A stretch of 34,740 bases of DNA, from positions 1 to 34,740 of the forward strand of contig NZ_JAJNKE010000040.1 in NCBI RefSeq assembly GCF_021043395.1, given 5' to 3'. The stretch is from Clostridium guangxiense (GTDB taxonomy: Bacteria; Bacillota; Clostridia; Clostridiales; Clostridiaceae). This document shows positions 28,522 to 34,740 of the stretch, one piece after another (positions within the stretch are counted from its first letter, which is position 1; each line of letters opens with the position of its first letter). The position numbers and the translations under genes are program-made. The notes beneath the pieces are model-generated. The model was not told the DNA's origin, searched no databases, and saw only the letters and a list, made by a program, of their open reading frames with translations.

Positions 28522-30963
28522 TTAACTATTTTGCTTGCTATAGGTGAATTTTTTATTTTCATCCACTCCAACAAGTATATTGTCTTCCTTGCTAATTTCA
28601 CCTTTTAATATAGCTTCTGATATTTCATCTTCAACTGTCTTCATTATAGTTCTTCTAAGAGGTCTTGCTCCATATGTTGGATCAAAGCCCTGTTTAGCAA
28701 GTAAATTTTGCGCAGCATCGTTAAAGTGTATTTTTATATTCTGCTCTTCTAACCTTTTTTCAACAGAATTAAGCATAAGTTTTACTATCTGTCTTAAATC
28801 TTTTTCTTCAAGCTGGTGGAATACAATTATATCATCTATTCTATTTAAAAATTCTGGTCTAAATGATCTCTTTAATTCCTCCATTATATTTTCCTTCATC
28901 TTGTCATACTGTTCTTTTTCTTCACCTTTTGAAGTTGAAAATCCCATAGTTTTTTGCTTCTTTATAGTTGATGCTCCAACATTTGAAGTCATTATTACAA
29001 TAGTATTTTTGAAATCTACAGTTTTTCCCTTACCGTCAGTTAATCTTCCATCTTCTAATATTTGAAGAAGAATGTTAAATACATCTGGATGTGCTTTTTC
29101 TATTTCATCGAATAAAACTACTGAATATGGTTTTCTACGTACTTTTTCTGTAAGTTGACCACCTTCATCATATCCAACATATCCTGGAGGCGATCCTACA
29201 AGTCTTGATACCGTATGCTTTTCCATGTATTCAGACATATCTATTCTAATTATGCTATTTTCATCACCAAACATGGCTTCTGCAAGTGCTTTTGAAAGCT
29301 CAGTTTTTCCAACTCCTGTAGGTCCCAAAAATATAAATGAACCTATTGGCCTTTTTGGATCTTTAAGTCCAACTCTTGCTCTTCTAACAGCTCTTGACAC
29401 TGATTCTACGGCTTCATTCTGACCAACTACTCTTTTATGAAGTATTTCCTCAAGTTTTAAAAGTCTTTCTGCTTCTTTTTCCGTGAGCTTCTCAACAGGA
29501 ATATTAGTCCATTTTGCTACAACAGTGGCTATTTGTTTTTCTCCAACAATATGACTATTAACATCATTTTTAGTCTGCCAGTTTTTCTTTAAATCGTCAA
29601 TTTTTGCTCTTAATTCTTTTTCTTTATCTCTCAGCTTAGCTGCTTTTTCAAAATCCTGCTGTCTTATAGAATCTGCCTTTTCTTTAGTGGCCTTTTCAAG
29701 CTCTTCCTCTTGGCTCTTTAAATCTGGCGGTGCTGTGAGATTTTGTATTCTAACTCTTGCTCCAGCTTCATCAATTAAATCTATAGCTTTATCTGGAAGA
29801 TATCTATCTGTAATATATCTATCTGAAAGATTTACAGCTGCCTCTATTGCCTCATCTGTAATTTTTACTCTATGATGAGCTTCATACTTATCTCTGAGAC
29901 CTTTTAATATTTGTATAGCCTCTTCTTTAGTTGGCTCTCCAACAGTTAATGGCTGGAATCTTCTTTCTAACGCTGCATCCTTTTCTATATACTTTCTATA
30001 CTCATCAATAGTAGTTGCACCTATACATTGTATTTCGCCTCTTGCAAGAGAAGGTTTTAAAATATTTGATGCATCTATTGCGCCTTCCGCTCCTCCTGCT
30101 CCAATTATAGTATGAATTTCATCAATAAATAGTATAACATTTTTTGCTTTTGTTATTTCTTCCATTACCTTTTTAAGTCTTTCTTCAAATTCTCCTCTAT
30201 ATTTAGAACCCGCAACCATTGAAGACATATCTAAGGTAACAACCCTCTTATTTTTGAGTATCTCTGGTATATTCCCAGAAACTATTTTTTCAGCCAATCC
30301 TTCTGCAATAGCAGTTTTACCAACTCCAGGATCACCTATTAAGCATGGATTATTTTTAGTCCTTCTACATAAAATTTCAAGTATTCTTTGGGTTTCTTGA
30401 TCTCTTCCTATAACAGGATCTAATTTACCTTCTGCAGCCATTTGAGTAAGATCTCTTCCGAACTTATCCAAAGTAGGTGTATCATGGGATTCCTTAGTCG
30501 AAGCTTTAGGACTATCCGCTGCTGCTTCTCCTGTTAGGCTATCCAAAATTTCTTTTCTAAGTCTTTCAAAATCCACACCTAAATTAGCTAAAATAGTAAA
30601 CGCAACACCTTCTCCTTCTCTTATTAATGCAAGAAGTATATGCTCTGGAGTTATATAGTTATGATTTAAATTTCTAGCTTCTAATAAGCTTAATTCTAAA
30701 AGTCTCTTAGTTCTAGGTGTAAGTGGAATTTCATTTCTATATAACTCCATATCACCTTTCCCCTCATATTCTTCTACAAGCTGTTTTACATTTTGCATTG
30801 CTACTCCAGCATTATTTAAAATATCTTTTGCCTTACCTTCCTCACGTAGAATTCCTAGCAATATATGCTCAGTTCCAACATAGCCATGTTGAAAACCTTG
30901 AGCTTCTTCTTGAGCAAAGTATATTATTTTCTGTGCTCTATCAGAAAATCTTCCAAACATCAT
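28522..30963 (-). CDS. clpC: ATP-dependent Clp protease ATPase subunit ClpC
   Basis: ClpC is the Hsp100 unfoldase that feeds ClpP and, with McsB, degrades arginine-phosphorylated proteins. It is 813 residues: double Clp-N repeat (about 5-145), AAA1 with Walker A GDPGVGKT (210-217) and FIDEIHT, a UVR/coiled-coil middle segment ([19 protein letters not shown]), and AAA2 with GPTGVGKT and the C-terminal D2 small domain. The UVR segment separates ClpC from ClpB and ClpA. AGGTGA precedes two ATG codons (30963 and 30960). Last gene of the CtsR operon. Confidence 0.98.
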   Translation of the reverse strand: MMFGRFSDRAQKIIYFAQEEAQGFQHGYVGTEHILLGILREEGKAKDILNNAGVAMQNVKQLVEEYEGKGDMELYRNEIPLTPRTKRLLELSLLEARNLNHNYITPEHILLALIREGEGVAFTILANLGVDFERLRKEILDSLTGEAAADSPKASTKESHDTPTLDKFGRDLTQMAAEGKLDPVIGRDQETQRILEILCRRTKNNPCLIGDPGVGKTAIAEGLAEKIVSGNIPEILKNKRVVTLDMSSMVAGSKYRGEFEERLKKVMEEITKAKNVILFIDEIHTIIGAGGAEGAIDASNILKPSLARGEIQCIGATTIDEYRKYIEKDAALERRFQPLTVGEPTKEEAIQILKGLRDKYEAHHRVKITDEAIEAAVNLSDRYITDRYLPDKAIDLIDEAGARVRIQNLTAPPDLKSQEEELEKATKEKADSIRQQDFEKAAKLRDKEKELRAKIDDLKKNWQTKNDVNSHIVGEKQIATVVAKWTNIPVEKLTEKEAERLLKLEEILHKRVVGQNEAVESVSRAVRRARVGLKDPKRPIGSFIFLGPTGVGKTELSKALAEAMFGDENSIIRIDMSEYMEKHTVSRLVGSPPGYVGYDEGGQLTEKVRRKPYSVVLFDEIEKAHPDVFNILLQILEDGRLTDGKGKTVDFKNTIVIMTSNVGASTIKKQKTMGFSTSKGEEKEQYDKMKENIMEELKRSFRPEFLNRIDDIIVFHQLEEKDLRQIVKLMLNSVEKRLEEQNIKIHFNDAAQNLLAKQGFDPTYGARPLRRTIMKTVEDEISEAILKGEISKEDNILVGVDENKKFTYSKQNS

Positions 30964-30973
30964 ATTTATTCAC

Positions 30974-31996
30974 CTACCTTAAACTATTTTTAACATAATC
31001 TGCCCGCATTATGTCTTCTTCTTTATCAGATAAATTTTTGTTGTAAATCCTTTTAAGACTAGCAGTTTGGGCGTTAATAAGAAGTGTATCTAGTTTTCCA
31101 ATATCAATATCCTTTATAATACCCATTTCAACTCCCATTCTAACCGAAGATATTAATTTTAAAAATTCGTCTTTATCTAGGATCACCGCATTCTTTAATA
31201 TTGCTAATGACCTATATATTTTATCCTCAAGTTCATATTTATAATTTTTCATAATCTGTTCCCTAGACAATTTTTCTTGATTTAATATTTGATTCACTAC
31301 AGCATTTAAATTAGATATTATATCAATTTCACTTATGCCAAGTGTAATTTGATTTGATATTTGATATAAATCTCCTAAAGCTCTAGAACCTTCTCCAAAC
31401 ATTCCCCTTATAGTTATTCCTATTTGAGTTAAAACATTTAGTACTCCGTTCATCTCATTATTCATAGATAATGCAGGTAGATGAACCATAACTGATGCCC
31501 TCATTCCTGTACCTAAATTGGTTGGGCATGCTGTTAAATACCCAAGTTTTTCATCGAAGGCATAATCAACACTCTTTTCTAAAATATCATCTATTTTATT
31601 TAACTCATCATATACATTCATTAAATTAAATCCACTAGATATTCCTTGAAGTCTTACATGATCTTCTTCATTTAACATTATGCTTACGGTTTCATTTTCA
31701 TTTATTATGAATGCTGATTTATTTTTATTTTCTATAAGCTTTCTACTTATTAAATGTCTCTCAAGATATTCTATATTTGAATTCTTGTCATTTTGCCACA
31801 AATATATGCATTTAAATTTTTCTTTTATATTTTCATCACTCAAAAACTTACTGCTAACACTATCTACGATTTGCTTGCCTTGTTCATCTGACAGTTTGTC
31901 AGGAAAAGGAATTTTTCTTAAATTTCTTGCAAATCTTATTCGACTTGATAATACAGCTCCTTTATCTTTATTACTACTATTAATCCAATTATCCAT
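30974..31996 (-). CDS. mcsB: Protein arginine kinase McsB
   Basis: McsB phosphorylates arginines in misfolded proteins and in CtsR, marking them for ClpCP. The phosphagen-kinase fold is shown by VLSSRIRFARNL near the N-terminus, TACPTNLGTGMRASVMVHLPAL and the GEGSRALGD loop. I place the start at ATG 31996 (340 residues), one base after the mcsA stop (TAGTATG), with AGGGAG 12 nt upstream. The ATG at 32008 sits on the ribosome site and an extension to 32041 lies within mcsA. Confidence 0.96.
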   Translation of the reverse strand: MDNWINSSNKDKGAVLSSRIRFARNLRKIPFPDKLSDEQGKQIVDSVSSKFLSDENIKEKFKCIYLWQNDKNSNIEYLERHLISRKLIENKNKSAFIINENETVSIMLNEEDHVRLQGISSGFNLMNVYDELNKIDDILEKSVDYAFDEKLGYLTACPTNLGTGMRASVMVHLPALSMNNEMNGVLNVLTQIGITIRGMFGEGSRALGDLYQISNQITLGISEIDIISNLNAVVNQILNQEKLSREQIMKNYKYELEDKIYRSLAILKNAVILDKDEFLKLISSVRMGVEMGIIKDIDIGKLDTLLINAQTASLKRIYNKNLSDKEEDIMRADYVKNSLR

Positions 31997-31997
31997 A

Positions 31998-32525
31998 CTA
32001 CTTTTCATCTCCCTTAGGCGGATTGATTGCTCTAAGTTCATCCCTTAACTTTGCAGCTTTTTCATATTCCTCTGCTGCAACTGCCTTTTTGAGTTCTGCC
32101 TTTAGTTCATTGATCCTATTTCTCTTAATTATCTTTTTTCCAGACTCTTTAGGTATCTTACCATTATGAACCACATTTCCCTGAACTCTACTTATAACAG
32201 GTTCTATCATTGAGCTAAAATTATTATAGCATTCGCTGCATCCAAGAAGTCCGCTTTCCTTAAACTCACTATAAGTTGTTCCACAATTTTCACAAGTAAT
32301 CTCTGATGATTGCATATTAGGATAATCTGTTCCAATATAGTCCATGATTCCACTTAGAATGTTTTGAAATGAAAAAGGTGATATAAACTCCATATCTGAA
32401 TTAATATCTAAGCCTTCTACTTCCTTTGCACATTTTTCACATACATGAAGCTCCTTTTTTTCTCCATTGACTATTTTTTTAATATGAACATTAGCTTGAT
32501 TTTTATGACATACTTCACACAGCAT
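31998..32525 (-). CDS. mcsA: McsB activator McsA (zinc-finger, UVR protein)
   Basis: McsA activates the kinase McsB and helps control CtsR. From ATG 32525 it has 175 residues. Four CxxC pairs are visible: Cys3/6, Cys29/32, Cys78/81 and Cys96/99, forming two zinc-binding modules. A C-terminal UVR motif ([24 protein letters not shown]) follows. I chose this start because AAAGGATG lies 7 nt upstream and the family begins MLCxxC; the ATG at 32549 has no better site. Confidence 0.95.
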   Translation of the reverse strand: MLCEVCHKNQANVHIKKIVNGEKKELHVCEKCAKEVEGLDINSDMEFISPFSFQNILSGIMDYIGTDYPNMQSSEITCENCGTTYSEFKESGLLGCSECYNNFSSMIEPVISRVQGNVVHNGKIPKESGKKIIKRNRINELKAELKKAVAAEEYEKAAKLRDELRAINPPKGDEK

Positions 32526-32596
32526 ATTAACACATCCTTTCACACACACCGGGTTTTGGCAAGCCCACTATTCTTCTTAAACCCATAAAAATTTGT

Positions 32597-33052
32597 TTAT
32601 AATAACAAAATTAATACTGCTGATTTTAAAATTTCAGCTCTAACTTTGTTTCTATTTTCTACAATATCGCATAAGGTTCTATCATTTATAGAACTTTTTA
32701 TTATATTACTCTCTCTTTCAGTTATAATATCCATATCCAGCATTACTTTTATAATTCCAAGTGCAGAATTATATGTTATACTATTTCCGATTTTCTCTAT
32801 CATAGCATCAACAAGCGACTTCTTATCTTGATAATCTACCTTCCTTATCTTAATACATCCTCCACCACCCCTTCTACTTTCTATATAATATCCTCTATCT
32901 GTAGTAAATCTAGTGGTTAAAACATAATTTATCTGAGATGGGGCACAACTAAAATGATTAGCTAATTCATTTCTCTGTATTTCAAGTTCATTTTTGTCAG
33001 CCTCATTTAACATATCATTTAAAAAAGCTTCTATAATATCCGATAGTCTCAT
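32597..33052 (-). CDS. ctsR: Transcriptional repressor CtsR
   Basis: CtsR represses class III heat-shock genes. It is 151 residues with an N-terminal winged helix-turn-helix (IIEAFLNDML...IQRNELANHFSCAPSQINYVL) and the glycine-rich wing ESRRGGGGCIKI that enters the minor groove and acts as the heat sensor. It heads the operon ctsR-mcsA-mcsB-clpC and is preceded by its own operator. GGAGAG precedes the ATG. Confidence 0.97.
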   Translation of the reverse strand: MRLSDIIEAFLNDMLNEADKNELEIQRNELANHFSCAPSQINYVLTTRFTTDRGYYIESRRGGGGCIKIRKVDYQDKKSLVDAMIEKIGNSITYNSALGIIKVMLDMDIITERESNIIKSSINDRTLCDIVENRNKVRAEILKSAVLILLL

Positions 33053-33074
33053 AGCGAGCTCTCCTTCTTTTACC

Positions 33075-33091
33075 TTTGACTTTCTTTGACC
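33075..33091 (-). promoter_or_regulatory. CtsR operator
   Basis: The minus strand reads GGTCAAAGAAAGTCAAA, two tandem heptads that fit the CtsR consensus RGTCAAA-NAN-RGTCAAA. It lies directly downstream of the -10, over the predicted start point, where binding would block transcription. The operon is therefore autoregulated. Confidence 0.9.
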
Positions 33092-33093
33092 TT

Positions 33094-33122
33094 ATTATAT
33101 AATATTATTTTTAAAAATGCAA
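33094..33122 (-). promoter_or_regulatory. Promoter of the ctsR operon
   Basis: TTGCAT (33122-33117), a 17-nt spacer and TATAAT (33099-33094) on the minus strand, immediately upstream of the CtsR operator. Confidence 0.75.
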
Positions 33123-33131
33123 GCATACAAA

Positions 33132-33202
33132 GCAACAATATTTTGGAGCGTTAAATAAAATTAATAAATCTAAGGGATAAATTGCTCCTTCAATATTATT
33201 GC
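33132..33202. repeat. Large inverted repeat between the ROK kinase and ctsR
   Basis: GCAACAATATTTTGGAGC (33132-33149) is nearly the reverse complement of GCTCCTTCAATATTATTGC (33184-33202), with a 34-nt loop. It lies downstream of the sugar kinase and upstream of the ctsR promoter. It may be that gene's terminator, although only a weak U-run follows, or another small hairpin element. Confidence 0.5.
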
Positions 33203-33236
33203 TTCGCTTAATAAGAAATCAAAAAATATTTTTCTT

Positions 33237-34202
33237 CTATATGTTTGCGTGATTTTTGCTTTCTAAGAGTGCCAATGCAACAGCGCCTATCACTCCTGCA
33301 TCTGTTCCAAGTCCAGCTGGAACTATGTTGCAAGATTCTGCTATAGCCTTAAATGCTCTTCTATTTACAACCTCTTTAACCTTATTAAAAACAATATCTC
33401 CTGCTTTACTAACTCCACCACCTATTATTACCATTTCAGGATCAAAAGTATTTACAATGTTTGCTATACATATTCCAAGATAATTCAAGCATTTATCAAT
33501 TATATCAGCAGAAACTTTGTCTCCTTTCTTAGCTTCAACGAATACTTCATAAGATGTAACTTTTTCATAATTAGTTAATGATGTTTTTGCACCACTTTCT
33601 ATAGCTTCTTTTGCTCTTTTAGCTATAGCCGTTCCAGATGCGAGTGCTTCTGTGCATCCATAATTTCCACAATTACATCTAGGGCCATCCTCCACTAAGG
33701 TTGTATGTCCTATTTCTAAAGCATTACTAGTATTTCCTCTATATATATCACCATTAATTATCGCTCCGCCACCAACACCAGTACTTACTGTAACGAAAAC
33801 CATATTTTTAGTTCCTTTACCTGCACCAAAAATATATTCTCCTATAGCTGCTACATTTGCATCATTATCTAAATAAGTATGTATGCCAAATTTATTTTCA
33901 ATAGGTTCAACAAGTGCAAAATTTTCAAAAGGCAAATTAGGTGTTGTTATTATTATGCCTTTTTTAGCATCTAATGGTCCAGGAGAACCGATTCCTATTG
34001 CTTTAATTTCTTTAGAACTTTTATTAGAATCACTCATAATTTTTTCTATTACTTTAAATATTCTATCTAAAACTGCTTCTTCCCCTTCTTCAGCTAAAGT
34101 AGGAGTTGTGTATTGTGATAAAATATCACCTTGTAAATTTGAAACAGCACCACTTATTTTAGTACCTCCCAAATCTATTCCTATAACATAATTCTTGTCC
34201 AT
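33237..34202 (-). CDS. ROK-family sugar kinase, probably glucokinase
   Basis: From ATG 34202 (GGAGGAAG upstream) the protein has 321 residues. The N-terminal ATP-binding motif is GIDLGGTKISGA, and the sugar-binding DNDANVAAIGE and ROK signature are present. The zinc site reads EIGHTTLVEDG followed by CNCGNYGCTEA. There is no N-terminal DNA-binding domain, so it is a kinase rather than a NagC-type repressor. Glucose is the commonest substrate for such stand-alone Firmicute proteins, but other hexoses cannot be excluded. Confidence 0.92.
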   Translation of the reverse strand: MDKNYVIGIDLGGTKISGAVSNLQGDILSQYTTPTLAEEGEEAVLDRIFKVIEKIMSDSNKSSKEIKAIGIGSPGPLDAKKGIIITTPNLPFENFALVEPIENKFGIHTYLDNDANVAAIGEYIFGAGKGTKNMVFVTVSTGVGGGAIINGDIYRGNTSNALEIGHTTLVEDGPRCNCGNYGCTEALASGTAIAKRAKEAIESGAKTSLTNYEKVTSYEVFVEAKKGDKVSADIIDKCLNYLGICIANIVNTFDPEMVIIGGGVSKAGDIVFNKVKEVVNRRAFKAIAESCNIVPAGLGTDAGVIGAVALALLESKNHANI

Positions 34203-34309
34203 ATTACTTCCTCCAGATAAAATCAAAATTTTAATCTTATTATATCACATAATTAATCACAGTTTAAACGATTTTATTACTTATAATTTAAGTTGTAATT
34301 CTCTACCCA

Positions 34310-34546
34310 TTACTTATCTCTATATGCTTCAATGTAATATTTGCCATTACAATCTATATCTAAATTATTTATATTAAATTTATTATCTATCAACATTCTA
34401 CATATTATATCTATGTTTCTTTTGTCACTTTTTTCTATCATAATTGTAAACTTGTCGTTTTTATTAATGAACTCCATATAATCATGTATGCTACTGTAAT
34501 CACCTAACTTAACACCACCATTTATATCTAAATGATATTCTGCCAT
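34310..34546 (-). CDS. Small orphan protein, 78 residues
   Basis: It starts at ATG 34546 with AAGGAG 8 nt upstream, a strong ribosome site that supports a real gene. The protein is soluble, acidic to neutral, with no signal peptide, membrane segment or cysteine cluster (one Cys near 49, one near 67). Alternating hydrophobic residues suggest a small alpha/beta fold. I recognise no family. It lies between the sugar kinase and a tRNA terminator. Confidence 0.65.
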   Translation of the reverse strand: MAEYHLDINGGVKLGDYSSIHDYMEFINKNDKFTIMIEKSDKRNIDIICRMLIDNKFNINNLDIDCNGKYYIEAYRDK

Positions 34547-34614
34547 AAATTTCTCTCCTTAATTTATATTGTCGTTAGTTAGTGTTTACAATTAATACTG
34601 AAAATATGTATAAG

Positions 34615-34644
34615 CAAAAAGCCAATATACCAAAGTATATCAGC
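34615..34644 (-). terminator. Terminator downstream of tRNA-Asn
   Basis: On the minus strand GCTGATATAC pairs with GTATATTGGC (two G-U pairs) around TTTG, followed by TTTTTG. It lies about 33 nt after the encoded CCA of the tRNA and ends that transcript. Confidence 0.75.
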
Positions 34645-34676
34645 CTTAATTTTCATATAAAGTTCAAAAAATAAAA

Positions 34677-34740
34677 TGGCTCCGCGAAAAGGATTCGAAC
34701 CTTCAACCTATCGGTTAACAGCCGAGTGCTCCACCGTTGA
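34677..34740 (-). tRNA. tRNA-Asn (GTT), 5' end cut by window edge
   Basis: On the minus strand the anticodon stem-loop is CGG-CTGTTAA-CCG, giving anticodon GTT for asparagine. The T arm contains GGTTCGAATCC, and the acceptor 3' strand TCGCGGA is followed by G and an encoded CCA. The D arm (CTCAACGGTGGAGC type) is partly present; the first residues lie beyond 34740. Confidence 0.93.

Noticed and set aside
28544-29065. Plus-strand frame of 173 codons
   Set aside because: It lies wholly antisense to clpC, has a low-complexity Ser/Phe/Leu composition typical of reverse-strand frames, and no ribosome binding site.
34563-34591. TTGTAA-N17-TATAAA promoter for the 78-residue gene
   Set aside because: The start point would fall inside the ribosome binding site, leaving too short a leader.

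Overview
The window is AT-rich, low-GC Firmicute DNA with strong AGGAGG-type ribosome binding sites, T-box leaders and a ctsR-mcsA-mcsB-clpC / radA-disA block. It looks like the chromosome of a cluster I Clostridium, possibly a relative of the solvent-forming C. acetobutylicum. The species hint is recollection of gene order, not a search. Thirty protein genes and one partial tRNA are called; all but one gene lie on the minus strand, so the text below reads from high to low coordinates.

Right end (34740 to 25800): a tRNA-Asn cut by the window edge, a 78-residue orphan gene, a ROK-family sugar kinase, the CtsR regulon operon ctsR-mcsA-mcsB-clpC with a visible CtsR operator over its start point, and radA-disA behind a separate terminator and promoter. 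The only plus-strand gene (25305-25709) is a small cysteine-containing protein of unknown function. Its promoter spacer is filled by a perfect inverted repeat.

Middle (24963 to 19313): a YacL-like PIN-TRAM membrane protein, ispD, proS behind a proline T-box leader, and cysS. The proS leader carries two tandem hairpin elements of about 100 nt between Stem I and the antiterminator.

Amino-acid block (18952 to 2494): one long operon ilvN-ilvC-cimA-leuC-leuD-leuB-ilvD-ilvB, followed by a tryptophan T-box leader and trpE-G-D-C-F-B-A. The leuA-like gene is better read as citramalate synthase. With leuCDB and ilvBNCD it gives a pyruvate-to-isoleucine route lacking only the aminotransferase, and most of the enzymes for valine and leucine. 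The trp promoter sits in the last codons of ilvB.

Left end (2014 to 1): mrnC (Mini-ribonuclease III) and an unusual double-length ThyX protein whose two halves each keep a different part of the ThyX signature. In many clostridia mrnC and thyX follow cysS directly, so the 17-kb amino-acid block appears to sit inside an ancestral cysS-mrnC junction.

Two families of non-coding hairpin repeats recur: a TATAGATAA-ended family (five copies) and a CAG..GAATGATGATTTT family (several copies). They lie beside and inside operons, and copies of each lie inside a T-box leader. I see no phage, IS, CRISPR or defence system. The novelty here is in the repeats, the leaders and ThyX, not in a new gene cluster.
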